NCBI GenBank assembly: GCA_944385475.1
Contig: CALWXJ010000024.1
Location: 1-57,388 of the forward strand
DNA from: an uncultured Oscillospiraceae bacterium
GTDB taxonomy: Bacteria; Bacillota; Clostridia; Oscillospirales; Oscillospiraceae
Length of the DNA stretch: 57,388 bases
Direction of reading: 5' to 3'
Shown here: piece after piece, positions 42,092 through 49,696 of the stretch
Position numbering within the stretch: the stretch's first letter is position 1
Layout of the letters: the number at the start of each line of letters is the position of its first letter
The notes under the pieces: generated by a model
Seen by the model: only the letters and a program-made list of their open reading frames with translations
What the model was told of the DNA's origin: nothing
The model's database searches: none
Made by a program: the position numbers and the translations under genes

Positions 42092-43282
42092 ATGTCCACT
42101 AAGACCGATATTCTGTATACCAGAAAGTATCGTGACAACGCTGTGAACCTGCTCAAGCCCGAAGCTTTCCCCCTGTTCACCGCTACCGCCTTCACTGCTA
42201 ACAGCCTCGCTGAGATCAAAGAGGCTTATCGTCAGGGCTATACCTACATCCGTACCAACAACCCCGACCGTGACGTTCTGGCTTCCCAGGTGACTGCCCT
42301 GGAGGCTCCCGGCATGGATCGCGACACTCTGATCTTCTGCTCCGGCATGGCTGCCATCTCCACCACCATCGGCACCCTGCTCAAGCCCGGCGACCATGTC
42401 ATCGCCAACCGCGCTATCTATGGCGAGACCTTTGACGTGTTCGGCAAGATGTATAAGAAGTTCGGCATTGAGACCGACCTGGTGGACATGGACGACATCG
42501 AGAACATCAAGAAGGCCATGAAGCCCAACACCAAGATGATCTACGCTGAGGTTTGCGCCAACCCCACCATGAACCTCATCGACATCCCTGCTGTTGCCGA
42601 GGTGGCTCACAAGAACGGCGCTTATCTGATGATGGATAACACCTTCACCACTGCCGTGTCCATCAAGCCCCTGACCCTGGGCGCTGATATCGTGATCTCC
42701 TCCATGACCAAGTTCATGAACGGTCACTCTGACGCCATCCTGGGCTGCATGACCTCCACCCATGAGGTGATTGAGGAAGTCCGCCCCATGCGGATGCTCT
42801 TCGGCACCCCCGCCGATCCCTTCCCCTGCTGGCAGATGATCCGCGGCCTGGAGACCCTGTACCTGCGTGTGGAGACCCAGATGCGCAACGCCGCTCAGCT
42901 GGCTGCCTTCTTCGAGGCTGATCCCCATGTCATCAAGGTCAACCATCCCTCTCTGGACAGCTTCAAGCAGCGTGACGTCGCCAAGAAGCTGTGGAAGAAC
43001 GATGAGGCCATGAGCGGCATGATGAGCATCATCCTCAACACCGAGGACGAAGACAAGATCAACGCCTTCATGCTGAAGCTGAAGTACGTCCACTATGCCA
43101 CCACCCTGGGCGGCCTGCGTACCACGCTGAACCATCCCTGCACCTCTTCTCACAGCCACATGCCCGACGCCGATCGTCGTGCCATGGGCATCACTCCCGG
43201 TATGTTCCGTGTGTCCGTCGGTATCGAGGACATCAACGACCTTATCGAGGACTTCAAGAACGCTTTCACTGCTCTGGACTAA
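42092..43282 (+). CDS. Cys/Met-metabolism PLP enzyme (trans-sulfuration family), copy 2
   Basis: A 396-residue paralogue of copy 1, collinear throughout, with Lys near residue 206 in VISSMTKFMNGHSD and the same IRTNNPDR and YGET variants. Differences concentrate between residues 90 and 160 and near 230-245. Codon use differs from copy 1: GCT, CGT and AAG are frequent here whereas copy 1 favours GCC, CGC and CGG. This is a usual sign of selection for high expression. GGAGG lies upstream of the ATG. The MerR-type promoter suggests induction. A strong terminator follows. It could be a methionine or homocysteine gamma-lyase. Confidence 0.85.
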   Translation: MSTKTDILYTRKYRDNAVNLLKPEAFPLFTATAFTANSLAEIKEAYRQGYTYIRTNNPDRDVLASQVTALEAPGMDRDTLIFCSGMAAISTTIGTLLKPGDHVIANRAIYGETFDVFGKMYKKFGIETDLVDMDDIENIKKAMKPNTKMIYAEVCANPTMNLIDIPAVAEVAHKNGAYLMMDNTFTTAVSIKPLTLGADIVISSMTKFMNGHSDAILGCMTSTHEVIEEVRPMRMLFGTPADPFPCWQMIRGLETLYLRVETQMRNAAQLAAFFEADPHVIKVNHPSLDSFKQRDVAKKLWKNDEAMSGMMSIILNTEDEDKINAFMLKLKYVHYATTLGGLRTTLNHPCTSSHSHMPDADRRAMGITPGMFRVSVGIEDINDLIEDFKNAFTALD

Positions 43283-43310
43283 TTCGTGGTTTCATATACC
43301 CCCTCAAAAA

Positions 43311-43350
43311 GGAAGCCCGGCGGCATTTGCCGCCGGGTTTCCACTTTTTT
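43311..43350 (+). terminator. Terminator of PLP-enzyme copy 2
   Basis: A stem of about 14 bp, GGAAGCCCGGCGGC with GCCGCCGGGTTTCC, loop ATTT, then T6. Confidence 0.85.
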
Positions 43351-43447
43351 CAAGGCTCCCACCTCGTGGGAGGGACAAGGTGGCAAAATGGCCATTGCAA
43401 GGGACCAGGCAGCGGGCAAAATTTGTGCCCCGGAGGGGCTGCATCCG

Positions 43448-43476
43448 TTGACAAACCTACCCTTTGGGACTATACT
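43448..43476 (+). promoter_or_regulatory. Promoter of the thiamine operon
   Basis: Perfect TTGACA (43448-43453) and TATACT (43471-43476) with a 17-base spacer. Transcription would begin near 43483, just before the TPP aptamer. Confidence 0.88.
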
Positions 43477-43486
43477 GTCTAAAGGA

Positions 43487-43575
43487 AAACAGGGGAGCCC
43501 GCGAAAGCGGGCTGAGAGGAAGCTTGTTGGCTTCGACCCTCTTACCTGATGCGGGTAATGCCGCCGTAGGGAGTT
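43487..43575 (+). promoter_or_regulatory. TPP riboswitch (THI element)
   Basis: All core parts are present: GGGGAGCCCGC-GAAA-GCGGGCTGAGA forms P2 with its helix, then CGACCCT, ACCTGATGCGGGTAATGCC of the pyrophosphate arm and CGTAGGGAG closing P1 (AAAC 43487-43490 with GTTT 43572-43575). It binds thiamine pyrophosphate in the nascent mRNA and switches off the salvage genes that follow. Confidence 0.95.
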
Positions 43576-43591
43576 TCAAAGATCCTTTCGG

Positions 43592-43622
43592 AGGCGCCTT
43601 GCTCAGGCGTCTTTCTTTTTTT
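43592..43622 (+). terminator. Riboswitch-controlled terminator
   Basis: AGGCGCC/GGCGTCT (7 bp, one G-T) followed by a long T run. The upstream AAAGGA (43481-43486) and TCCTTT (43583-43588) can pair to extend P1 and couple ligand binding to termination. Confidence 0.85.
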
Positions 43623-43845
43623 CCGGAAGGGATGTGATGGCAGCCACGCGCCTGGGGGCGCGCAGGCAGAGGGGGAGCGCCCTGTGCCTGAAAGACAGCG
43701 ATGGGAAGCCGTGTTCCGGCGTGAGAGGAGGCCAGTGAGCCTCGACCGTCCGGCCCGCCCAAGTTTGCGGGCCGGGGAGCAGGATGGGTCTTGGACCCGG
43801 AGATCTTCCCGGGAAATTCCCGGCAAATAAACAGGAGGAATGAAG
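43623..43845 (+). other. Structured leader between the TPP switch and the first thi gene
   Basis: About 220 untranslated bases with several hairpins, for example GGCCCGC/GCGGGCC near 43756-43777. Part of it (GGGGAGCGCC...GGCGTGAGAGGA...CGACC, about 43670-43750) resembles the thiamine-sensing half of a TPP aptamer, but the pyrophosphate-binding CTGAT...TAAT arm is missing. It could be a remnant or a different regulatory RNA. Confidence 0.45.
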
Positions 43846-44151
43846 ATGAATGCAAGTATTGCTGTCCAGGTGCTGCCTAAGGTCTCGGGAAACGAGGAGA
43901 CCGTTCGCCTGGTGGATGCCGTGATCGCCTATATCCGCTCTTTTGGCCTTTCCATGGAGGTGGGCCCCTTTGAAACCACGGTGGAGGGGGACTATGACAC
44001 CCTGATGGAGATCGTGAAGGGCTGCCCCAAGGTGTGTGCCCAGGCAGGAGCGCCCGGCGTGATGACCTATGTGAAGATCAACTATGTCCCCGGCGGCGTA
44101 CTTACCATGGAGGAGAAGACCGCCCCCCACCGTAAGGAGGCCGTGGAATGA
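43846..44151 (+). CDS. Thiamine-binding YkoF/MTH1187-family protein
   Basis: A 101-residue small ferredoxin-like protein related to the MTH1187/YkoF thiamine-binding family (ASIAVQVLPKVSG... GPFETTVEGDYDTLMEIVKGC). YkoF binds thiamine or its pyrimidine moiety in the cytoplasm and accompanies transport genes. AGGAGG (43833-43838) is 7 bases from the ATG at 43846; the ATG at 43840 is too close to it. Its stop overlaps thiW by ATGA. Confidence 0.8.
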   Translation: MNASIAVQVLPKVSGNEETVRLVDAVIAYIRSFGLSMEVGPFETTVEGDYDTLMEIVKGCPKVCAQAGAPGVMTYVKINYVPGGVLTMEEKTAPHRKEAVE

Positions 44152-44675
44152 ACCGGACGGAACAGTGCCTGGCCCGAAAGGCCTTCTCTGTGCGCAAGAT
44201 GGCGCTTACGGCTATGATGGCCGGCTTGGCGTTTGTACTCAACACCTGCGTGTATTTTCCCTCCATGGCGCCTTTCCAGCATTTTGTGGACGTGGTGGCA
44301 GCAGTACTTTTGGGCCCCTGGTACGCCTGCGCCGCCGCGTTTTTGTGCGGCGTGATGCGCATGGCCACCGGCCGCACCATCCAGGCGGTGGTGGGAGCCA
44401 TCTTTGGCCCTATTTTGGGGGGCTTGCTATACCGTAGATTCCACAGTGTGTGGCTGACGGTGGCAGGGGAAGTGGTGGGCACGGGCCTTTTGGGCGCCCT
44501 GACAGCCTACCCCCTGATGAAGTGGTTTTACGCCCTGGATGTGCAAAATCCCCTCTATTATATCCCCTACTATACCCCCTCTGCCGTGGTGGGGGCCGCC
44601 ATGGGGGCGGCGGTAGTTTTGATCCTGCGGCGCAGCGGCGTGCTGCAGCGGATGCAGCGGGAGCTGGAGCGCTGA
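44148..44675 (+). CDS. thiW: ECF transporter S component ThiW
   Basis: A 175-residue membrane protein with about five helices. ThiW landmarks: RKMALTAMMAGLAFVLNTCVYFP, APFQHFVDVVAAVLLGPWYACAAAFLCGVMRM, and RTIQAVVGAIFGPILGGLLYR. ThiW is predicted to capture the thiazole precursor for uptake by a shared ECF energising module, which is not in this window. Being next to thiM (thiazole kinase) agrees. Start and stop overlap (ATGA) with the upstream gene. Confidence 0.9.
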   Translation: MNRTEQCLARKAFSVRKMALTAMMAGLAFVLNTCVYFPSMAPFQHFVDVVAAVLLGPWYACAAAFLCGVMRMATGRTIQAVVGAIFGPILGGLLYRRFHSVWLTVAGEVVGTGLLGALTAYPLMKWFYALDVQNPLYYIPYYTPSAVVGAAMGAAVVLILRRSGVLQRMQRELER

Positions 44676-44689
44676 GGAGGAGAGCGGTC

Positions 44690-45520
44690 ATGGAGGATTT
44701 TTTTGACCTGGTGCAGGATGTGCGCCGCCGCCGGCCCCTGGTGCAGTGCATCACCAATTTCGTCACCGTCAATGACTGCGCCAACATCTTGCTGGCGGCG
44801 GGAGGGCGCCCCACCATGGCCCACGACATCCGGGAGGTGGAGGAGGCCGCTGCCGCTGCAGATGCCCTGGTGTGCAACCTGGGGGCCATCGAGCAGGTGG
44901 AGTCCATGGAGCGGGCGGGCCGCCAGGCCAACCGCCTGGCACGGCCTGTGGTGCTGGACCCGGTGGGGGCCGGAGGCACCACCCTGCGCAGGACCCTCTC
45001 TGCCCGGCTCTTGGACAAGGTGCGCTTTGCGGTGATCCGGGGCAACGCCTCGGAGATCCGGGCTCTGGCCACGGGAGGTAGTGCCGGCAGTGGGGTGGAT
45101 GCCGAGGATCTGGACGCCGTCGCCGGGGAAAATCTGGGGCGGATGGTGGACCTGGCGGGGGGCCTGGCCCGCCGCACTGGGGCGGTGATCGCGGTCTCCG
45201 GAGAGACGGACCTGGTGTGTGACGGGAAGCGGGCGGCACTGCTGCGCAACGGCTGCGCCACCATGGCCCGCATCACCGGCAGCGGCTGTATGGTCACCAC
45301 CTTGATGGGGGCGTTTTGCGCCGTCTGTCCCCAGGACCCTTTTCAAGCGGCGGCTGCCGCCCTGGGGGTGATGGGGGTGTGCGGAGAGCTGGCGGAGGAG
45401 CGGCGGCTGCGGCTGGGCACCGGCAACGCCACCTTCCGCAACGACCTCATCGATGCCGTTTTCAATCTGACAGAACAACAACTGCAGGAGAAGATACGAT
45501 ATGAGCTTTACAAAGGATGA
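44690..45520 (+). CDS. thiM: Hydroxyethylthiazole kinase
   Basis: A 276-residue kinase phosphorylating 4-methyl-5-(2-hydroxyethyl)thiazole in thiamine salvage. Motifs: PLVQCITNFVTVNDCANILLA, LDPVGAGGTTLR, VIRGNASEIRAL and ITGSGCMVTT with the catalytic-loop Cys. Length is normal. The start at 44690 has GGAGGAG; the frame open to 44450 merely overlaps thiW. Its end overlaps thiE by 20 bases. Confidence 0.95.
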   Translation: MEDFFDLVQDVRRRRPLVQCITNFVTVNDCANILLAAGGRPTMAHDIREVEEAAAAADALVCNLGAIEQVESMERAGRQANRLARPVVLDPVGAGGTTLRRTLSARLLDKVRFAVIRGNASEIRALATGGSAGSGVDAEDLDAVAGENLGRMVDLAGGLARRTGAVIAVSGETDLVCDGKRAALLRNGCATMARITGSGCMVTTLMGAFCAVCPQDPFQAAAAALGVMGVCGELAEERRLRLGTGNATFRNDLIDAVFNLTEQQLQEKIRYELYKG

Positions 45521-46163
45521 GATTCGCCGGGCCATGCTGCTCTATGCCGTAACGGACCGGGCCTGGCTGCGGCCGGGGCAGACCCTGGAGGAGGTGGCCG
45601 AGAGCGTGCTGGAAAACGGGGCCACCTTCCTGCAGCTGCGGGAAAAGGAACTGGACGACGCCCGTTTCCTGGCCCAGGCAAAGGCCCTGCAGGCCCTTTG
45701 CCGGCGCCGTCGGATCCCCTTCGTGGTCAACGACCGGGTGGACATCGCCCTAAAGAGCGACGCCGATGGCGTGCATGTGGGCCAGTCGGACATCCAGGGG
45801 CGGGATATCCGGTCCCTGATCGGTCCGGAGCGGATCCTGGGGATCTCCGCCGGGACGGTGGAGGAGGCCCGGGCGGCGGAGCGCAGCGGCGCCGATTATA
45901 TCGGTGTGGGGGCCGTGTTCGGCACCAGCACGAAAAAGAACGCCCGGAACATGACCCTGGAGACGCTCCGGGATATCCGCCGGTCCGTGTCCATCCCCGT
46001 GGTGGCCATCGGCGGTATCCATGCGGGCAACATCGCCGCCCTGAAGGGCAGCGGCGTGGATGGGGTGGCGGTGGTCTCGGCTATTTTTGCCGCGCCGGAT
46101 CCCGGCGCCGCCACCAGGGAACTTTTGGATCTTGCTGGAAAGATGGTGAAGGGGATTGGATAA
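45501..46163 (+). CDS. thiE: Thiamine phosphate synthase
   Basis: A 220-residue TIM-barrel enzyme joining hydroxymethylpyrimidine pyrophosphate and thiazole phosphate. Motifs: LLYAVTDR, FLQLREKELDD, PFVVNDRVDIALKSDADGVHVGQ, and ADYIGVGAVFGTSTK...VVAIGGIHAGN. AGGAG is 10 bases before the ATG. Its last 8 bases overlap the TTG start of the phosphatase gene. Confidence 0.95.
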   Translation: MSFTKDEIRRAMLLYAVTDRAWLRPGQTLEEVAESVLENGATFLQLREKELDDARFLAQAKALQALCRRRRIPFVVNDRVDIALKSDADGVHVGQSDIQGRDIRSLIGPERILGISAGTVEEARAAERSGADYIGVGAVFGTSTKKNARNMTLETLRDIRRSVSIPVVAIGGIHAGNIAALKGSGVDGVAVVSAIFAAPDPGAATRELLDLAGKMVKGIG

Positions 46164-46809
46164 ACATTTCGCTATTTTCGATATGGATGGAACGCTGGTG
46201 GACTCCATGGGCTATTGGCAGAGCCTGGGGCGGGAGTATTTGGCCCAGAAGGGGATCACCCAGGGTGTGGAGGAGCTCCTGGAGCGCATCAAGCCCATGA
46301 CCATGTCGGAATCCTGCAGTCTGATTCTCCGGACCTTTCACCTGCCGGGGACGGCGGAGGAGGCCGCGGCGGAGATGAACGCCATGATGGCGCGGCACTA
46401 CGCCACAGACGTGCTTTTGAAGCCCGGGGCGGCAGAATACCTGCGGGCCCTGAAAAAGCGGGGGGTAACGATGTGCGTGGCCTCTGCCACGGCAGAGCCC
46501 CTGGTCAGGACCTGTCTTACCCGGTTGGGGGTGGCGGAGGTGTTTTCCTTCCTGCTCTCCTGCGAGAGCGTGGGGGCGGGGAAAAACCGGCCGGACGTGT
46601 TCCTGGAGGCCGCCCGGCGGCTGGGGGCCGCCTCCCCCCAGGAGACGGCGGTGTTTGAAGACGCCATCTTTGCCGCCCAGACTGCAGCGGCAGCGGGATT
46701 TTATACCATTGGTATGTTTGACCACAGCGGAGAACGTCACTGGCAGCAGCTGCAGGAGACGGCGGAGGAGTCCTATCCGGACTGGGCCGCCGCGCTGGCG
46801 GCGCTGTGA
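46156..46809 (+). CDS. HAD-family phosphatase, possible thiamine phosphate phosphatase
   Basis: A 217-residue HAD hydrolase. Motif I FDMDGTLVDS at residues 7-16, an alpha-helical cap, motif II in VASATAEP, motif III Lys in GKNRPDVFLEA, and motif IV FEDAIFAA. The start must be the TTG at 46156 because an in-frame stop lies at 46147-46149 and the next Met is inside motif I. The position between thiE and thiD suggests dephosphorylation of thiamine monophosphate or a salvage intermediate. A beta-phosphoglucomutase-like activity is the alternative from sequence alone. Confidence 0.82.
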   Translation: MDKHFAIFDMDGTLVDSMGYWQSLGREYLAQKGITQGVEELLERIKPMTMSESCSLILRTFHLPGTAEEAAAEMNAMMARHYATDVLLKPGAAEYLRALKKRGVTMCVASATAEPLVRTCLTRLGVAEVFSFLLSCESVGAGKNRPDVFLEAARRLGAASPQETAVFEDAIFAAQTAAAAGFYTIGMFDHSGERHWQQLQETAEESYPDWAAALAAL

Positions 46810-46904
46810 GGGAGGGGGAGGGATCTCCCCCGGCGGCACATTGGGGGCACCACCTTGCGCCGCCTAATAAAACGCATTGCTGTAAAAAGAGAAAGGAGAA
46901 ACCC

Positions 46905-47702
46905 ATGAAAACAGCATTGACGATCGCTGGAAGCGACTCCAGCGGAGGCGCCGGGATCCAGGCCGATATCAAGACCATGACCGCCCACGGCGTATATGCC
47001 ATGAGCGCCGTCACCGCCCTGACGGCCCAGAATACCACCGGCGTCACAGACATTTTGGAATCCACTCCGGAGTTCCTGGCCCACCAGCTGGACGCTGTGT
47101 TTGAGGATATCTTCCCCGACGCGGTGAAAACGGGCATGGTCTCCTCCAGCGCCCTGATCGGGGTGATCGCCCGGAAGCTGCGCCAGTATGGGGCAAAGCA
47201 TATCGTGGTGGATCCGGTGATGGTGGCCACCTCCGGGGCAAAGCTCCTGCAGAACGAGGCGGTGGCGGCACTGGAAGAGGAGCTGCTGCCCCTGGCCCAG
47301 GTGCTGACCCCCAATATCCCGGAGGCGGAGATCCTGGCGCAGATGTCCATCTCCACCCCGGAGGACATGGAGCGGGCGGCCCAGGCCATTGGCCGGCGCT
47401 ATGGCTGCGCGGTGCTGTGCAAGGGGGGCCATCACCTCAACGATGCCAACGATCTTTTGTGGCAGGACGGACAGGTGCGGTGGTTCCTGGGGAAGCGCAT
47501 CAACAACCCCAATACCCACGGCACCGGCTGCACCCTCTCCAGCGCCATCGCCTCCAACCTGGCCAAGGGGCAGGACCTTCCCCAGGCGGTGGAAAACGCC
47601 AAGGCGTATCTCTCCGGGGCCCTGGGGGCGATGCTGGATCTGGGGCGGGGCAGCGGCCCTATGAACCACGCCTTTGACATCGGGGGGAGGTTCGCCCAAT
47701 GA
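46905..47702 (+). CDS. thiD: Hydroxymethylpyrimidine / phosphomethylpyrimidine kinase
   Basis: A 265-residue ribokinase-fold enzyme adding two phosphates to hydroxymethylpyrimidine. Motifs: LTIAGSDSSGGAGIQADIKTM, VVDPVMVATSGAKLL, CKGGHH, and HGTGCTLSSAIASNLA with the anion hole. The start at 46905 is set by AAAGGAG; the extension to 46806 is not homologous. The stop overlaps thiT by ATGA. Confidence 0.95.
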   Translation: MKTALTIAGSDSSGGAGIQADIKTMTAHGVYAMSAVTALTAQNTTGVTDILESTPEFLAHQLDAVFEDIFPDAVKTGMVSSSALIGVIARKLRQYGAKHIVVDPVMVATSGAKLLQNEAVAALEEELLPLAQVLTPNIPEAEILAQMSISTPEDMERAAQAIGRRYGCAVLCKGGHHLNDANDLLWQDGQVRWFLGKRINNPNTHGTGCTLSSAIASNLAKGQDLPQAVENAKAYLSGALGAMLDLGRGSGPMNHAFDIGGRFAQ

Positions 47703-48331
47703 GGGATTTGATGGAAAACGGACTCCTTCCCACGGCCCTGTTTACCCTGGCGTACTTAGGGGTGAGTGCCTATCTCTGCCGGGGCTATCGTCCCCAGACC
47801 CGGGATCTGGCCCTGGGAGGCATCGCCTGCGCCCTGACGGTGGTTTTGAGCCTCTTGCGCATTCCCCTGCCCACCGGGGCCTCCTTTGCTGTGGGGGCCA
47901 CCATCCCCCTGATGCTGGTGGGATTGCTGCGGGACTATCGCCTGGGGATCCTCTCGGGCTGGGTGGCCGCCGTGGCCTGCTTGATCCTGGTGCCCGCCTG
48001 GGCACCGGTGCACTGGGGACAGGTGTTCTCGGAGCATCTGGTCTGCCTTTCCAGCTTGGGCTATGCCGGCATTTGGGGCCGCACGGGCCTTAAAAAGTGG
48101 GGCGGCGTGGCATTGGCGCTGGCGCTGAATTGGACGGGACACTTCCTTTCCGGCGTGGTGTTCTTCGGGGCTTACGCCTGGGCGGGCTGGAGCCCCTGGG
48201 GATACAGCCTGGTGTACAACCTCTCCCAGTGCGCGGCGGAGAGTCTGCTGGCGGTGGTGGCCCTGGCGCTGCTGCCCCTGAACACCTTGGCCCAGGCAAT
48301 GCAGGGCACGTTTCAAAAAGCGGGGGAATGA
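47699..48331 (+). CDS. thiT: ECF transporter S component ThiT (thiamine)
   Basis: A 210-residue membrane protein with six predicted helices. ThiT-like features: ALGGIACALTVVLSLLRIPLPTGASFAVGATIPLML and the C-terminal HFLSGVVFFGAYAWAGWSPWGYSLVYNLSQCAAES, which contributes thiamine-binding residues in characterised ThiT. It captures thiamine for import with a shared ECF ATPase module. It overlaps thiD and tenA by ATGA on both sides. Confidence 0.85.
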   Translation: MRDLMENGLLPTALFTLAYLGVSAYLCRGYRPQTRDLALGGIACALTVVLSLLRIPLPTGASFAVGATIPLMLVGLLRDYRLGILSGWVAAVACLILVPAWAPVHWGQVFSEHLVCLSSLGYAGIWGRTGLKKWGGVALALALNWTGHFLSGVVFFGAYAWAGWSPWGYSLVYNLSQCAAESLLAVVALALLPLNTLAQAMQGTFQKAGE

Positions 48332-48996
48332 ATATGGGTACCATGGAAAGACTGCTGGCAGCCACCCGGGAGATCTGGGACGGCTATCATGACCACCCCT
48401 TTGTCCGGGGCATCCGGGAGGGGGACCTGCCGCAGGAGAAATTCCGCTATTACATCATCCAAGACTACCTCTACCTGGTGGAGTATGCCAAGGTCTTTGC
48501 CATCGGCATGACCAAGGCCCGGTCTCTGGAGGGGATGCAGCTTTTCGCGGACTACATCCACACCCTCATCAACGGGGAGATGGACATCCACAAAGGATAC
48601 ATGGGGCGGCTGGGCATCACCCGGGAGGAGATCGCCGCCACCCCGGTGGCCCTGGATAACCGCTCCTATACCGCCTATATGCTCAGCGCCGCCTATGAAG
48701 GCGGCGAGGCAGAGGCCCTGGCGGCTATTTTGGCCTGCGCTGTGAGCTATGAGGTCATCGGCCAGACCATGGTGGCCCGGCGGCCGGAATGTGTGGACCA
48801 CCCCCTGTACGGGGATTGGATCCGGGGCTACGCCAGTGAGCGGTACCGGGAGGAGAACATCCGCCTGACACGGATGCTGGAGAAGATGACCGCGGACTAT
48901 GGGCCGGCACAGCTCCAGCGCATCCAGGAGATCTTTGTGGACTGCTCCCGCTATGAAATGCGCTTTTGGGACCTGAGCTGGAGAGCCGGCTCTTAA
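48328..48996 (+). CDS. tenA: TenA-family aminopyrimidine aminohydrolase / thiaminase II
   Basis: A 222-residue all-helical enzyme that hydrolyses aminomethylpyrimidine, a thiamine breakdown product, to hydroxymethylpyrimidine for ThiD. Landmarks: HPFVRGIREGDLPQEKFRYYIIQDYLYLVEYAKVFA, the active-site Cys in ILACAVSYEVIG, and the C-terminal CSRYEMRFWDLSW. The ATG at 48328 overlaps the thiT stop. It completes a salvage-only pathway; thiC and thiG are not in the window. Confidence 0.93.
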   Translation: MNMGTMERLLAATREIWDGYHDHPFVRGIREGDLPQEKFRYYIIQDYLYLVEYAKVFAIGMTKARSLEGMQLFADYIHTLINGEMDIHKGYMGRLGITREEIAATPVALDNRSYTAYMLSAAYEGGEAEALAAILACAVSYEVIGQTMVARRPECVDHPLYGDWIRGYASERYREENIRLTRMLEKMTADYGPAQLQRIQEIFVDCSRYEMRFWDLSWRAGS

Positions 48997-49012
48997 AAAA
49001 TACCTTGTATGC

Positions 49013-49038
49013 TCCGCCCCGCCTTTTGGCGGGGCGGA
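49013..49038 (+). terminator. Hairpin after tenA
   Basis: A perfect 11-bp stem TCCGCCCCGCC/GGCGGGGCGGA with TTTT loop. No T tract follows, so termination may be weak. It borders the promoter of the next gene. Confidence 0.45.
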
Positions 49039-49039
49039 C

Positions 49040-49068
49040 TTGTCTGCAGGGACTGCCGGTGATACAAT
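49040..49068 (+). promoter_or_regulatory. Promoter of the nitroreductase gene
   Basis: TTGTCT (49040-49045) and TACAAT (49063-49068) with a 17-base spacer and TGA before the -10. Confidence 0.65.
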
Positions 49069-49101
49069 AAGGGGGAAGAAAACCGCAAGGAGGGCCTGCA
49101 T

Positions 49102-49632
49102 ATGAATCCACAAGAACAGACGCTGCAGATGATCCGCACCCGCCGCAGCATTCGCAAGTTCCGCCCTGATCCCATCCCCCGGGAGATCCTGGAACAGATC
49201 CTCACGGCGGGCACCTATGCCGCCACGGGGATGAACAAACAGTCCCCCATCATCCTGTGTATCACCAACCGGGAGGTACGGGACCGCCTTTCCAGACTCA
49301 ACGCCCAGATCATGGGGACGGAGGACGACCCCTTTTATGGCGCCCCGGTGGTGCTGGTGGTGCTGGCGGACAAGGCCCGGCCCACCCACGTCTATGACGG
49401 CAGCCTGGTGATGGGCAACTTGATGCTGTCCGCCCATGCCCTTGGGGTGGGCAGCTGCTGGATCCACCGGGCCAAGGAGGAATTCCAGCGCCCGGAGGGG
49501 AAGGAGCTGCTGCGCTCCCTGGGGATCACAGGGGACTATGAGGGCATTGGCCACTGCATCCTGGGGTATCCTGCCCAGGAGCCGGGGGAGGCGTCCCCCA
49601 GAAAAGACGGGTGGATCTACTACGTGGAGTAA
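49102..49632 (+). CDS. Nitroreductase-family flavoprotein
   Basis: A 176-residue FMN-dependent NAD(P)H oxidoreductase. The N-terminal MIRTRRSIRKFRPDPIPREILEQIL carries the FMN-contact Arg/Ser cluster, followed by TYAATGMNKQSPIILC. The C-terminal GVGSCWIHRA and YEGIGHCILGYP complete the FMN site. Such proteins act as homodimers on quinones, nitro compounds or flavins. AAGGAGG precedes the ATG. It is a single-gene unit convergent with ppk. The physiological substrate is unknown. Confidence 0.9.
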   Translation: MNPQEQTLQMIRTRRSIRKFRPDPIPREILEQILTAGTYAATGMNKQSPIILCITNREVRDRLSRLNAQIMGTEDDPFYGAPVVLVVLADKARPTHVYDGSLVMGNLMLSAHALGVGSCWIHRAKEEFQRPEGKELLRSLGITGDYEGIGHCILGYPAQEPGEASPRKDGWIYYVE

Positions 49633-49640
49633 AAAAGAGA

Positions 49641-49674
49641 AACGACCAGGGCGAAGCTTCGCCCTGGCCGTTTT
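49641..49674. terminator. Bidirectional terminator between nitroreductase and ppk
   Basis: Stem AACGACCAGGGCGA with its near-complement (one mismatch), followed by TTTT on plus and by T-rich sequence on minus. Confidence 0.75.
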
Positions 49675-49696
49675 ATATTTGGGGGACGGCAGGAGG

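Noticed and set aside
43660-43790. A second complete TPP riboswitch
   Set aside because: The pyrophosphate-binding CTGAT...TAAT arm is absent; kept only as an unexplained structured leader.
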